This document shows positions 50,557-59,935 of a DNA stretch of 64,000 nt, piece after piece (position 1 is the stretch's first letter; each line of letters starts with the position of its first letter). Source of the DNA: Jonesiaceae bacterium BS-20. Its GTDB lineage: Bacteria > Actinomycetota > Actinomycetes > Actinomycetales > Cellulomonadaceae. Under the pieces are notes generated by a model. That model made no database searches and was not told where the DNA came from. It saw only the letters and a list, made by a program, of their open reading frames with translations. Made by a program: the position numbers and the translations under genes. The stretch is from NCBI GenBank assembly GCA_039995105.1, contig CP146203.1, positions 2,976,001 to 3,040,000 on the forward strand. The letters are read 5' to 3'.

Positions 50557-51558
50557 CTAGAAAAGCCAGAGCAGTGCCAGGCTCGTTACGATGAGCAACG
50601 CCCAGAGTACGGCCCCTAAGATGAGCGGCCTGAATCCGGCCTGCTTGATTGCTTGAATGTCGGTGCTCAGTGCAATCGCAGCAAGCGCCACGGTGATGAG
50701 CATGGTGGCCAAGAACGTGATTGGCTCGGCCGCGGACGGCGGCAGCGGTGCTACCGAGTTAAGCAGGGCAAGCAGGATGAATCCAATGAGGAACCAGGGT
50801 ACGTACTGAAAAATTCTCAGGTACCAAGGTTTGTAAGTTACCTGAGCGTGCTTAATGCCCAAGGTTACTGCCACCGGAATGATGGCCAACGTGCGCACCA
50901 GTTTTACCACCACTGCGTAGTTCATTGCAGCAACCGAGAACGTAGCGGCCGCGGCTACAACGGATGAGGTGTCATTGACCGCGGTCCCGGCAAAAAGCCC
51001 AAAGTCGAAGTCGGATAGGTTCAGCAGATTTCCCAAAACTGGAAACAGTAGAACAGCCCCAATGTTGAATAAGAAGATGGTCGACATTGCATAAGAGACC
51101 TGGGCTGCAGTTGCCGCTATGACCGGGGCAACGGTTGCGATCGCGGAGGCTCCGCAAATTCCGGTGCCTACGGTAATCAGGGTTCGGGTGTTGTCATCGA
51201 TCTTGAGCGCCTTGCCAATGAACCGCCCGCCCAGGAAACATACCCCGAGCGTGCCAATCAAAATAGGAAGTGAACTCAACCCAATTTGGGAGATGTCCTT
51301 GAGGGAGAGTTTGGCACCCAACAGCACCACTGCGATTTGTAGAAACCACTTGCTAGCGAATTTGAGCCCCGGTTGCAGACCAGCACACCGCCCAAAGCCA
51401 AGAACAATTCCAGCTCCAAGTAACACCGCAAACACCGGCCCGCCCACAACGGGAAGCCACTTACCCAGCACCAACGCGGAAACACCAAGTGTGACGGCAG
51501 CGAGGATTCCCGGGGTGAGCGGAGCAGTTGCGCGGGAACTGTTTACGGTAGTTAACAC
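50557..51558 (-). CDS. YeiH/UPF0324-family membrane transporter
   Basis: 333 residues with about ten membrane helices. Family-like pieces are LLGAGIVLGFGRCAGLQPGLKFASKWFLQIAVVLLGAKLSL, GTGICGASAIATVAPVI and FAGTAVNDTSSVVAAAATF. The family is annotated as a putative sulfate or small-anion exporter. The start is GTG 51558 with no strong binding site, so another start is possible. It is divergent from a LysR regulator, the common arrangement for YeiH/YeiE-type pairs, which suggests that the regulator controls it. Confidence 0.9.
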   Translation of the reverse strand: MLTTVNSSRATAPLTPGILAAVTLGVSALVLGKWLPVVGGPVFAVLLGAGIVLGFGRCAGLQPGLKFASKWFLQIAVVLLGAKLSLKDISQIGLSSLPILIGTLGVCFLGGRFIGKALKIDDNTRTLITVGTGICGASAIATVAPVIAATAAQVSYAMSTIFLFNIGAVLLFPVLGNLLNLSDFDFGLFAGTAVNDTSSVVAAAATFSVAAMNYAVVVKLVRTLAIIPVAVTLGIKHAQVTYKPWYLRIFQYVPWFLIGFILLALLNSVAPLPPSAAEPITFLATMLITVALAAIALSTDIQAIKQAGFRPLILGAVLWALLIVTSLALLWLF

Positions 51559-51645
51559 TGTTCAATTCTGCGCTGAATCCGGGTTGAGCAGTAGTATGAG
51601 AGAACTTGCAGGGATACAAAAAGAAGTTGTAGCCACGGGGGATCA

Positions 51646-52572
51646 TTGTTTCTCAATCGCGTTCCAGACCTGTCCACCCTTGAAATCTTTACGGTAGTGG
51701 CTCGCACGGGCGCCATTTCCAAGGCGGCCCGGGAACTGGGCATGTCCCAGCAGGCGGTTTCCGCGCGCATGCGAGCCTTTGAATCCACCACTCGGTTAGC
51801 CGTCTTGCAGCGCACAACTACCGGAGCTACCCTCACCCCGCATGGCAAAGCACTGTTAGAACAGGTCACACGCGTCTTGGGGACGGCTCAAGACCTCCAG
51901 CGCGAAATAGAGCAGCTCAGTGGGGATCACGTCTCCACTCTTGAGATCTCCGCAAGCCAAACCATTGCTGAACACCTGGTACCAAGTTGGCTCATGGCGT
52001 TCAAGCGGGATGCCGGGCAAACCACAGAGGGCAACGTCGAAGTCTCCGTGCACGTTGGTAACACTCAAGACGTTATTACCTTCCTACGCACCCAAGTTGT
52101 TGAACTCGGTTTTATTGAGAGCCCCAATATTCCCTCGGATTTCAGTCACAAGGTCATTGGCCACGATCAGGTTGAACTTGTTGTTGCCCCAGAACACCCC
52201 TGGGCTAAGCTCAACGCCCCACTCTCAATCGAAACCTTGGTAAAGACTCCTTTGATCATGCGAGAGACCGGCAGTGGCACCCGCGATGTCCTCGAGTTCG
52301 AGGTGGCGCGCTATGGCAAAGTTAATGTTGCAGCGGCCCTGGAATTGGGGACTACCTCGGCGGTACGCTCGGCGACCGTTGCCGGGATCGCACCTAGCTT
52401 TCTGAGTCTGCGGACCGTGGCAGAGGACCTTACCGCTCGTCGCCTCATTGCAATCCCAACTGAACTCGGGCAGGTGACACGGCCCCTGACAGCTTTATGG
52501 AATGGTCCGGTGCACCGATTATCACCGGCGGCCCAGGACTTCCTGCGTCTCGCTCAACGCACCACAAAATAG
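51646..52572 (+). CDS. LysR-family regulator, divergent from the YeiH-type gene
   Basis: 308 residues. HTH at the N-terminus (LSTLEIFTVVARTGAISKAARELGMSQQAVSARMRAFE) and a substrate-binding domain (STLEISASQTIAEHLVPSWL ... VVELGFIESPNIPSDF ... VELVVAPEHPWAKL ... RETGSGTRDVLEFEV). The RETGSGTR motif is typical of CysB/CbbR/YeiE-type members that bind small anions or organic acids. Start TTG 51646 has GGGGGA upstream. The 87-base spacer to the YeiH-type gene should hold both promoters. Confidence 0.92.
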   Translation: MFLNRVPDLSTLEIFTVVARTGAISKAARELGMSQQAVSARMRAFESTTRLAVLQRTTTGATLTPHGKALLEQVTRVLGTAQDLQREIEQLSGDHVSTLEISASQTIAEHLVPSWLMAFKRDAGQTTEGNVEVSVHVGNTQDVITFLRTQVVELGFIESPNIPSDFSHKVIGHDQVELVVAPEHPWAKLNAPLSIETLVKTPLIMRETGSGTRDVLEFEVARYGKVNVAAALELGTTSAVRSATVAGIAPSFLSLRTVAEDLTARRLIAIPTELGQVTRPLTALWNGPVHRLSPAAQDFLRLAQRTTK

Positions 52573-52657
52573 CAGGCCCTAGGCAACTTGGGCGGCCGCT
52601 AGGCAGAGCCTCCCCTCCTAGGCCTTGGGTCTCACGGACTCGCTGTTGCATGACGAT

Positions 52658-52673
52658 ATGATGGATTCATCAT
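52658..52673. promoter_or_regulatory. Candidate ArsR operator
   Basis: ATGATG-GATT-CATCAT, a perfect 6-bp inverted repeat 37 bases before the ArsR start codon. Its size and position suit an autoregulatory ArsR/SmtB-type site. No experimental motif is known to me for this protein. Confidence 0.45.
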
Positions 52674-52710
52674 TCAAGAGTTGCGTCATGGCACAAGGAG
52701 GCCCTCATCA

Positions 52711-53085
52711 ATGTTGATTGATCCGGAACTTGCACCCCTATACGAGGTCAAAGCAAATCTTTTCAAAGGTCTTGCACATCCCCTCCGGATCCGTGCACTC
52801 GAGCTTCTGTGCTCGGATCAGGAGCTCTCCGTGGCCCAACTCCTCAAGCAAATGGACCTAGAGGCCTCACACCTGTCACAGCACTTATCAGTGCTGCGTA
52901 AGCACCAGTTGGTGGTGTCCCAACGCCGGGGCACAACGGTGTATTACCGTATTGCCCACCCTCAGGTGCGTGAATTATTGTTGGCAGCGCGCGGATTCTT
53001 GACCTCGGTTCTGGAACAAAGTTCACAGCAGGAGGAGCGTTCTCGGCTCCTGCCAGGGATCGGTACCGAAATGAGCTCGATGTGA
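52711..53085 (+). CDS. ArsR/SmtB-family regulator
   Basis: About 124 residues. A winged HTH covers most of the protein: LFKGLAHPLRIRALELLCSDQELSVAQLLKQMDLEASHLSQHLSVLRKHQLVVSQRRGTTVYYRI. The usual metal-binding Cys motif of alpha3 (ELCVC) is absent, so it probably does not sense metals in the classical way. The start is ATG 52711 with AAGGAGG upstream. Its stop overlaps the SulP start (GTGA), so it is coupled to the transporter gene and probably controls it. Confidence 0.9.
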   Translation: MLIDPELAPLYEVKANLFKGLAHPLRIRALELLCSDQELSVAQLLKQMDLEASHLSQHLSVLRKHQLVVSQRRGTTVYYRIAHPQVRELLLAARGFLTSVLEQSSQQEERSRLLPGIGTEMSSM

Positions 53086-54785
53086 AACCATCGTCGATCG
53101 CCAGCCTGCTGCCACGCCGCAGCGACTATGCAGCCACCAAAAAGACTTGGCGTTTTGACCTCTTAGCCGGTCTCACCGTGGGGATTGTGGCACTGCCTCT
53201 CGCACTCGCCTTCGGCGTAAGCTCAGGGGTAGGGGCTGAAGCTGGGCTGATCACAGCCATCATTGCCGGGTTGGTGGCCGCTATTTTTGGTGGCTCAAAC
53301 ATTCAGGTCTCCGGGCCAACCGGGGCCATGGTCGTAGTTCTCCTCCCAATTGTGGTCGATTTTGGGGTCCAATACGTTGCCACGGTTGCAATCATTGCCG
53401 GTGTTCTCGTCCTTGTTGCCGGAATATTCAAACTAGGTAGAACCATAGGCTATGTACCGTGGCCAGTTATTGAAGGTTTTACCGTCGGCATTGGAATCAT
53501 CATCTTTCTGCAGCAATTTCCATCAGCCTTTGACGTAAACGGTAAGGGAAATAGCACAAATGCTGTCGTAGCCGCATGGCAGGTTGTGCGTGCGGCAATT
53601 TGGCCACAGGCACTCATCCCCCTGGCTATTGCGGCCGCAGTCGCAGCGATCATGACGGTCCTTACCAAATGGCGCCCCGGGCTTCCAGCATCCATCATTG
53701 CCCTAGGTGCCGTTTCAGTCGTGGTTACCGTTGCCAACATACCGGTTGCCCGCATTGGCGAACTCCCCAGTTCGCTACCAAGCCCGTCGCTACCAACCTT
53801 TGATTTTGGCACCGTCACAATGCTTTTGCCCGCGGCCTTTGCGGTAGCCATTCTGGCCGGAATCGAATCGCTGCTTTCCGCCCGGGTCGCGGCGTCGATT
53901 TCTGATACCGGCCCCTACGACCCGGACCGGGAACTGGTTGGTCAGGGCTTAGCTTCGATTGCAGCAGGGTTTTTTGGTGGCATGCCGGCGACCGGCGCAA
54001 TCGCACGCACCGCTGTCAATGTGCGCTCGGGAGGGCGAACAAGGTTATCTTCGATCACCCATTCTCTCGTGCTGCTCGCGGTGGTCTACCTAGCGACCAA
54101 CTTGGTTTCTACCATTCCTCTGTCTGCCTTGGCCGGAGTTCTCATGGTCACCGCGGCCCGCATGGTTTCACCGCTGACGATCAAAACCGTCATGAAGGCC
54201 AGCAGGTCTGATGCCTTGGTATTTGCAGTGACCGCACTCATTACAGTTTCCGTAGACCTTATTGTTGCAGTGGGTATTGGAATAGCGGTTGCTGGAATCC
54301 TGGCGCTGCGAGCTTTGAGCAGCCGCTCGGGAGTACACCGAGTTGATCTACCCGGGCCGCCACAACCCGGCGACGAACGGATTGCACTATTTCGCATAGA
54401 TGGCTCATTGTTCTTTGCTGCAGCAGAGAAAATTACCGAGGAAATCTGGGCTCAGGCTTGGGTTGACGTGGTCATCTTGCGACTGTCACAAATCCAGGGC
54501 TTGGATTCGACCGGAGCACATTCGCTAAGTGAACTGATCGTAAGCTTGGAACGCAACGGCATCACGGTCCTGGTCAAGGGAATCAAACGAGAGCACTTGG
54601 GCCTCATGCAGCATCTGGGGGTAATCGGTGCGCTGCGAGATCCTAAACATCTCTTCGAAGAATTACCCGCCGCGGTTACCCATGCTCGCAAGCACACTGC
54701 AAGCTCCCAGACCGGAACCGTGCCCAATGGGGCATCGGAAGCGATTCCAACAACGGGCATTCTCCCTACCCCCAAGTACAAGTAA
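53082..54785 (+). CDS. SulP-family anion transporter with STAS domain
   Basis: 567 residues. About 11-14 membrane helices at ~20-415 are followed by a cytoplasmic STAS domain (~430-545, RIALFRIDGSLFFAA, VVILRLSQIQGLDSTGAHSL). SulP features include LAGLTVGIVALPLALAFGVSSGVG near the N-terminus and FFGGMPATGAIARTAVNVRSGGRT. Family members carry sulfate, bicarbonate or dicarboxylates; no carbonic-anhydrase fusion is present. Translational overlap with the ArsR gene indicates one operon. The last ~30 residues are a disordered Ser/Thr/Pro tail. Confidence 0.94.
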   Translation: MKPSSIASLLPRRSDYAATKKTWRFDLLAGLTVGIVALPLALAFGVSSGVGAEAGLITAIIAGLVAAIFGGSNIQVSGPTGAMVVVLLPIVVDFGVQYVATVAIIAGVLVLVAGIFKLGRTIGYVPWPVIEGFTVGIGIIIFLQQFPSAFDVNGKGNSTNAVVAAWQVVRAAIWPQALIPLAIAAAVAAIMTVLTKWRPGLPASIIALGAVSVVVTVANIPVARIGELPSSLPSPSLPTFDFGTVTMLLPAAFAVAILAGIESLLSARVAASISDTGPYDPDRELVGQGLASIAAGFFGGMPATGAIARTAVNVRSGGRTRLSSITHSLVLLAVVYLATNLVSTIPLSALAGVLMVTAARMVSPLTIKTVMKASRSDALVFAVTALITVSVDLIVAVGIGIAVAGILALRALSSRSGVHRVDLPGPPQPGDERIALFRIDGSLFFAAAEKITEEIWAQAWVDVVILRLSQIQGLDSTGAHSLSELIVSLERNGITVLVKGIKREHLGLMQHLGVIGALRDPKHLFEELPAAVTHARKHTASSQTGTVPNGASEAIPTTGILPTPKYK

Positions 54786-54889
54786 GTCTGTTTCCCGGCA
54801 ATGCATTTGGCTTTGCCCACTGTGCGGACGAATCGCTACCAAACTCAGAGCAAGAACAAGACCCCCATTTCAAGACAATGTATAACAAG

Positions 54890-55052
54890 ATAGTGTCATT
54901 TCACGGTCTAGTTACTAAAGTCCTTTAGACTTTTGGTAATCCTCCTTGCCATGCCCGGTAAAACAGGAGGCACCAAGATACTTGTCCTTTCCGGTGCGCG
55001 CCGTTAGGGACAAACCGGCCGTTGGCTAGGGCAACCTAGCCAACGGTCTTTT
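54890..55052 (+). ncRNA. Structured intergenic region, possible small RNA
   Basis: Downstream of SulP lie three successive potential hairpins before a terminator: AAAGTC-CTTTA-GACTTT, CCTCC (~54946) with GGAGG (~54967), and TTGTCC (~54983) with GGGACAA (~55008). The block ends with an intrinsic terminator facing the plus strand. No protein-coding signal is seen. It could be the SulP mRNA 3' region or an independent RNA; no promoter was confidently identified. No Rfam-like family is recognised. Confidence 0.35.
55019..55050. terminator. Terminator between SulP region and the sugar MFS gene
   Basis: CCGTTGGCTAGG, loop GCAA, CCTAGCCAACGG, followed by TCTTTT on the plus strand. It lies between convergent transcription units and ends directly before the MFS stop codon. 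Confidence 0.85.
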
Positions 55053-55054
55053 GT

Positions 55055-56386
55055 CTAGTCAACTCCTTTGATTTTGTAAACCAGCAGGCCTCCAAGCACA
55101 GCCAAACTACCTGCAAAAAGGTAAAGACTGGTGTATCCACCCAAAGAGCCCACCAACAGTGCGGCCACAACCGGTGCCAAGATATTGGGAAGCGTGATCG
55201 CTAGGTGGATGATTCCTACGTCTTTACCGGTGTCCTCTGTAGCTGGCAAAACTTGGGAAACCATTGCGAAGTCAACGGAAGTAAACACTCCCGTGCCCAA
55301 GCCCAAAATGATCGCACCGACTATGACAACCGCAAAGTTTGGCGCAAAGGCAATTGTGACCGTTGCTATGCCAATAAAGATCGAAGCTGCGGAGACAAAG
55401 ACTTTGCGCTTACCCAACCTGTCAGACAACACTCCAGCAACCACCACGGTGCCAAAAACTGCGATTGCATACGTCGCCGTCAGTAACAGCACTCCCTCAG
55501 AAACCCTCAGACCATGAGCAACTAGGGCGTCATCTCGGGTTAGGCCAATTTCATCTTGCAGGTAGTAATACAAATAGAACAGGGTCGTTGAAGTACTCAA
55601 CGTGACAATAAACCGGGTTAACCAGGCCCACCCAAAGTCCGGGTGCTTACGGACATCAACCCAGAAACACGCAAGTAATTGCGGCCAACCAAACTTTGGA
55701 ATGGACTCCTTGACCTCCCGTGGAAGTGGAGTTTCCCAACGATTGGCAAGCATCGGGAGCATCGCTACAACGCAGGCCGCCGCGCACAGAAAGTAGCCTA
55801 GGGTAATCCCTTTCATACCGGGCCACAGCGCGGTCGCAAGCGTGCCCAACCCGGTTCCGGCAACGACCGCGAAGGTGTAACCAAATCCGTACCAGCCAGA
55901 AACTACCCCACGTTGCCGCTCCGGCACATGGTCCGGGATAGTTGCTGACAGCGGCGTGATAACCGCGTTGATGACAATCTGAAATGCAGTCCAACTGAGC
56001 AGGAGCGCCGGTAACGTTTGCGCCATCCCCGAAGCAACCATTGCAATCGCAACAAGTATGGTGCCAACGGTCATCCAGGGGGTCCGCCTACCCCACTTGG
56101 AAGACGACCGGTCAGATAACGCACCCCAAAGTGGACCAGAAAGGACCGCAAAGATTCCCGCAATTGCGCCAATAAGTGCGAGGTTGTCTTCTTTGACGGT
56201 TGTAAACGGTCCCCACTGGGCACCCTGGCTCAAAATCTCTACCTGTGGCGCCATCAGCACCTGTCCGGGTCCCGCCCAAACAATATTGATCCCAATATAG
56301 GCAAGCGTAAACCGCAAGATCCATCCGGTAGATGCCCGCTCGGTGGGAACGGGCACCTTTGCCATCTTGGCCTGTGGCTGGGTCAT
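55055..56386 (-). CDS. MFS sugar transporter (probable glycoside uptake)
   Basis: 443 residues with about 12 membrane helices. The loop 2-3 region reads GPLWGALSDRSSSKWGRRTPWM, typical of the GPH/sucrose-type MFS branch, and the second half repeats it as VVAGVLSDRLGKRKVFV. The gene overlaps the upstream beta-glucosidase by four bases (ATGA), so it very likely imports the beta-glucoside cleaved by that enzyme. The exact substrate is not visible. Confidence 0.9.
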   Translation of the reverse strand: MTQPQAKMAKVPVPTERASTGWILRFTLAYIGINIVWAGPGQVLMAPQVEILSQGAQWGPFTTVKEDNLALIGAIAGIFAVLSGPLWGALSDRSSSKWGRRTPWMTVGTILVAIAMVASGMAQTLPALLLSWTAFQIVINAVITPLSATIPDHVPERQRGVVSGWYGFGYTFAVVAGTGLGTLATALWPGMKGITLGYFLCAAACVVAMLPMLANRWETPLPREVKESIPKFGWPQLLACFWVDVRKHPDFGWAWLTRFIVTLSTSTTLFYLYYYLQDEIGLTRDDALVAHGLRVSEGVLLLTATYAIAVFGTVVVAGVLSDRLGKRKVFVSAASIFIGIATVTIAFAPNFAVVIVGAIILGLGTGVFTSVDFAMVSQVLPATEDTGKDVGIIHLAITLPNILAPVVAALLVGSLGGYTSLYLFAGSLAVLGGLLVYKIKGVD

Positions 56387-57747
56387 TTGTTGGCCTGGAT
56401 AACTGATTGATACCAGTAATACGAGTCCTTTGGCGTCCGCTTGAGTGTTTCAAAATCGGTGTGAATAAGCCCAAAGCGCATGGCGTTACCGGCGGCCCAC
56501 TCAAAGTTGTCTAGCAAGGACCAGTGGAAATAGCCGCGCACGTCGACGCCCTGATTCATGGCTTCTTTGACCGCGCGTAGGTGCGAGTCCGTGTATTCAA
56601 TGCGGCGCTGATCATGCACCTGGCCGTCTGGACCAACCTCATCGTTGATCGCTGCGCCATTCTCGGTAATGAAAATGGGAGGCAGTTTGTCGCCGTAACG
56701 TTCTTTGAAGCCCACCAACAACTCGGTGAAACCCTGCGGAATGACTGGCCAGTCAAAGTCGGTTTTGGGGTAGCCCTCGATATCTAGGATGGTAAACGGC
56801 AACTCAATGTCAATCTCAATCCCATCCAGATCACCCGGCCCGTCTGAGGTTGGTGCGCCAACAAGCGTTGGGTTGTAATAGTTGATTCCGTAAAAGTCGA
56901 TTGGCACCGAGATTTCAGCAAGGTCGTCTTCGAGGCCCGGGGGAATCAGCTCCGCTACTGCGTCCGGGTACTTTCCTAACAAGATCGGATCCGCAAAAAT
57001 CCAGTTCGCAATATTGTCATAAAGACCAGCCGCCTGCAGATCTTCTGGATCAGTGCTTGCCGGCCAGGTAGGTGCATGATTATTTGCCAAGCCAATATTG
57101 ATCGCACCTGCTTCACGCAGCGCGGTCACCGCACGTCCGTGCGCCAGCAGGAGATTATGCGCCACGGGAAGCGCATCAAAACCAAGGGCCTTACCGGGGG
57201 CATGCACGCCAGCTCCGTGGCCAAACATTGTTAAAACCACCGGCTCATTAATAGTCATCCACTGTTTGATGCGGTCCTGAAACCGCTCCCCCATGATGTG
57301 GGCGTAGTCTGCAAATTTGTCTGCCGTATCCCGGCTGAGCCAACCACCTTGATCCTCAATTGCCTGGGGTGTGTCCCAGTGGAAGAGGGTTGGAGCCGGG
57401 GCTATTCCCGCTTCCAAGAGTGAATCAACCAAACGGTCATAAAAGTCCAGTCCTTGCGAGTTAACCGGCCCGCTACCGGTTGGCTGGATCCGAGACCATG
57501 CGAATGAAAACCGGTAGGAATCCAGTCCTAGGGTCTTCATGAGGTCTACGTCTTCTTGGTAGCGGTGGTAGTGGTCGCAAGCAACATCACCGGTGTCACC
57601 GTTATGTATCCGCCCGGGCTGGGCGCTAAAGGTGTCCCAGGAGGTTTTTCCCCTGCCGCCTTCGTTTACGGCTCCCTCAATTTGATAGGAGGCGGTTGCT
57701 GTTCCCCAGATGAAGTTTTTACCCAAAATTGGCAGGTTTGTAGACAT
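56383..57747 (-). CDS. Beta-glucosidase, glycoside hydrolase family 1
   Basis: 454 residues, the usual GH1 length. N-terminal signature FIWGTATASYQIEGAVNEGGRG, acid/base Glu in MTINEPVV and nucleophile Glu in PIFITENGAA. The aglycone region ends in HWSLLDNFEWAAGNAMRFGLIHTDF. It releases glucose or related sugars from beta-glycosides, in the cytoplasm as no signal peptide is present. I chose ATG 57747, with AAAGGAAG upstream; GTG 57762 would place that site inside the gene. It is coupled to the following MFS transporter. Confidence 0.95.
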   Translation of the reverse strand: MSTNLPILGKNFIWGTATASYQIEGAVNEGGRGKTSWDTFSAQPGRIHNGDTGDVACDHYHRYQEDVDLMKTLGLDSYRFSFAWSRIQPTGSGPVNSQGLDFYDRLVDSLLEAGIAPAPTLFHWDTPQAIEDQGGWLSRDTADKFADYAHIMGERFQDRIKQWMTINEPVVLTMFGHGAGVHAPGKALGFDALPVAHNLLLAHGRAVTALREAGAINIGLANNHAPTWPASTDPEDLQAAGLYDNIANWIFADPILLGKYPDAVAELIPPGLEDDLAEISVPIDFYGINYYNPTLVGAPTSDGPGDLDGIEIDIELPFTILDIEGYPKTDFDWPVIPQGFTELLVGFKERYGDKLPPIFITENGAAINDEVGPDGQVHDQRRIEYTDSHLRAVKEAMNQGVDVRGYFHWSLLDNFEWAAGNAMRFGLIHTDFETLKRTPKDSYYWYQSVIQANK

Positions 57748-57899
57748 GTTTCTTCCTTTCACGCGTCATTGCGAGTAAACCAACACAATAATCAAAGCCG
57801 CGGGCGAGATCGGAGTCACAGCGGCCCTGCTAGATGTGATGGTAGCAAGAAAACATACCCTAAAAATGCTATTTACTCCATTGGCCCATGAATGTCGGT

Positions 57900-57932
57900 C
57901 AGAGGCGCAGAAACCTGACTCCGGTGCCTCTG
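57900..57932 (-). terminator. Hairpin after the M20 peptidase gene
   Basis: CAGAGGCGC pairs with GTGCCTCTG (one G-T pair) around a 15-base loop, one base beyond the M20 gene stop codon. There is only a weak T-rich tail on the minus strand. Confidence 0.5.
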
Positions 57933-57933
57933 C

Positions 57934-59145
57934 TCAGTCCAACCACTCCCGAGCAGCGGCCAGCAAAGCAGCTACCCCAACCGAAAGCGTTGGTTGCAAA
58001 ACCGGGGCAAAGAGCGGGGAGTGATTAGCCGGAACGCTTGTGTCCACCGCCCCCCGGGTGAGGTCACCAAATAAGTCATGATCAAGTCCACCTAGAAACC
58101 AGTACACCAACGGCACTGAACTCGCGGTTGAAAGAACACTGACATCTTCACTGCCGGCCATCGGACCGGGACTCACCACCCCGTATGGCCCAGCAATCGA
58201 AGCAAGCGCCTGAGCGGTGCGTGCTGTGGCATCGGGATTGTTAACCGTCAGTGGGAAGCTCTCCTCCAAAATAACCTCAGGGGCTCGCTCTGCACCGGCG
58301 GCGGCAGCCTCGGCCTGAGCCATGCGCTCAATCGCACCTAGCACCTGTTCCCGAACTTCGGGATTAAAGCTTCGAACCGACAATCCTAACGTGGCGTCAT
58401 CGGGGATGATGTTGCTCTTGGTGCCGGCGCGAAGTTGTCCCACGGTGACCACCGCGGAATCCGTCGATGCTACCTCCCGGGACACAATTTGTTGCAGCCG
58501 GACCGTCAGGTTCGCGGCCATGAGGACCGGGTCAATAGCGGCCTCTGGCCGCGAGCCATGCCCACCACGGCCATAGAGGTTGATCCGCAATGAGTCCGCC
58601 GCTGCCATGGCAACCCCGGACTGCAGGGCCAGCACTCCCGCTGGAAACGGACCCACATGCTGACCCAGCACCACGGCGGGGGCAGGAATCGAGTCAAACA
58701 GGCCGTCATCAACCATCGCTTGCGCACCGCCTCCGCGCTCCTCAGCCGGCTGGAACAAGGCGATCACGGTCCCGGACCATTGTTCCGTGGACTCCGCCAG
58801 TTGCTCAGCCGCTCCAATCAACGCGGTCACGTGCACATCGTGGCCACACGCGTGCATGACCGGAACATCATTGCCCTCATGGTCAATTGCCCGCTCGGTG
58901 GATGCGTACGCCAGCCCAGTCGCCTCAAGAACCGGCAGCCCATCCATGTCAGCGCGCAGCAGGACCGCGGGGCCGTCCCCGTTTTCCAGCACACCGACCA
59001 CACCGGTTTGGCCAATGCCCGTCTGGACTTCATACCCAAGGTTTTCCAGATGCTCGGCAACTATCGCGGCGGTGCGATGTTCTTGAAATGAAAGTTCCGG
59101 GTGCTTGTGCAGGTCAACGTAGAGAGATTCGAGGTCAATTGCCAT
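57934..59145 (-). CDS. M20-family amidohydrolase
   Basis: 403 residues of the M20D IAA-amino-acid hydrolase/hippuricase/carboxypeptidase type. Motifs are LHKHPELSFQEHRTA at the N-terminus, VPVMHACGHDVHVTALIG with metal ligands, LFQPAEERGGGA with the catalytic Glu, and YGRGGHGSRPEAAIDPV in the dimerisation domain. PMAGSEDVSV provides a late metal-binding position. It hydrolyses N-acyl or N-carbamoyl amino acids; the substrate is unknown. AAGGGT lies before the ATG. It appears to be a single-gene unit. Confidence 0.93.
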   Translation of the reverse strand: MAIDLESLYVDLHKHPELSFQEHRTAAIVAEHLENLGYEVQTGIGQTGVVGVLENGDGPAVLLRADMDGLPVLEATGLAYASTERAIDHEGNDVPVMHACGHDVHVTALIGAAEQLAESTEQWSGTVIALFQPAEERGGGAQAMVDDGLFDSIPAPAVVLGQHVGPFPAGVLALQSGVAMAAADSLRINLYGRGGHGSRPEAAIDPVLMAANLTVRLQQIVSREVASTDSAVVTVGQLRAGTKSNIIPDDATLGLSVRSFNPEVREQVLGAIERMAQAEAAAAGAERAPEVILEESFPLTVNNPDATARTAQALASIAGPYGVVSPGPMAGSEDVSVLSTASSVPLVYWFLGGLDHDLFGDLTRGAVDTSVPANHSPLFAPVLQPTLSVGVAALLAAAREWLD

Positions 59146-59202
59146 ACCCTTATGTTGACACAGAAGTGTCCTGGTTCACACTATGAGCAGTATTGGTAGG
59201 TT

Positions 59203-59901
59203 ATGAACATGATAATTACCGTCCAGGGATCCGCCACCCAATATCACCAGCCCGAGCGCGCAAATCTCAACCTGCAGGTCCGCTTGGACGGCCCTAGCAA
59301 GACCGCTGTCTTGGACCAGGTCGCTGTGAGTGCTAATCAGATTCAGGAGCTTATTGCCCCATTGGCGCACCCCGGTGCCGGCCGCACCCCCGCAATTACC
59401 TGGTTCTCCGCGGACCAAATCCGGGTTGATGCGCAGCGCCCGTGGAACAATGAGGGCGCGCAATTGCGGCTTGTGTACACGGCCGTGGTGGAGTTCAAGG
59501 TCCGGTTTGCTGATTTTGCGGCGCTCAATACCTTTTACCTGGAGGCGGCCACGGTTTCCGGGGTTGTCATTGATGGCGTGACATGGGAGCTGACCGAGCC
59601 CGCTCGGTTAGCCGCGACCCAACTGGTTCAGGGTTTGGCCGTGCATAATGCGCAGACCAAGGCCCTGACCTACGCGCGGGCACTGCAAGATCAGGCGGTG
59701 CGTTGCATTGCACTTGCCGACCCGGGCATGCTTGGCAATGCCGAATCCGGGCCCGGTTATCCAGTGGCATTTGCCGATGCCGGAATGCGGTCAGCAAAGA
59801 TGGGTGGTAGCCCTGAGTTAGTTCTCAAGCCACAAGACATTGAAATTAACTGCCGGGTCGATGCCAAATTTGAGACCGTAGCACCTCCCCGGCAGGCTTA
59901 A
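59203..59901 (+). CDS. SIMPL-domain (DUF541) protein
   Basis: 232 residues with the SIMPL/DUF541 pattern: ITVQGSATQYHQPERANLNLQVRLDG at the N-terminus, a central VYTAVVEFKVRFADFAALNTFYL and DGVTWELTEPARLAATQLVQGLAVHNAQTKALTYARAL. A C-terminal IEINCRVDAKFE strand ends the domain. Most SIMPL proteins have signal peptides, but none is seen here, so this one is probably cytoplasmic. ATG 59203 and ATG 59209 are both possible. Function is unknown for this family in actinobacteria. Confidence 0.85.
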   Translation: MNMIITVQGSATQYHQPERANLNLQVRLDGPSKTAVLDQVAVSANQIQELIAPLAHPGAGRTPAITWFSADQIRVDAQRPWNNEGAQLRLVYTAVVEFKVRFADFAALNTFYLEAATVSGVVIDGVTWELTEPARLAATQLVQGLAVHNAQTKALTYARALQDQAVRCIALADPGMLGNAESGPGYPVAFADAGMRSAKMGGSPELVLKPQDIEINCRVDAKFETVAPPRQA

Positions 59902-59935
59902 ACTCACCTGAGTTTTGCGTTATTTCTCTTGCTGC

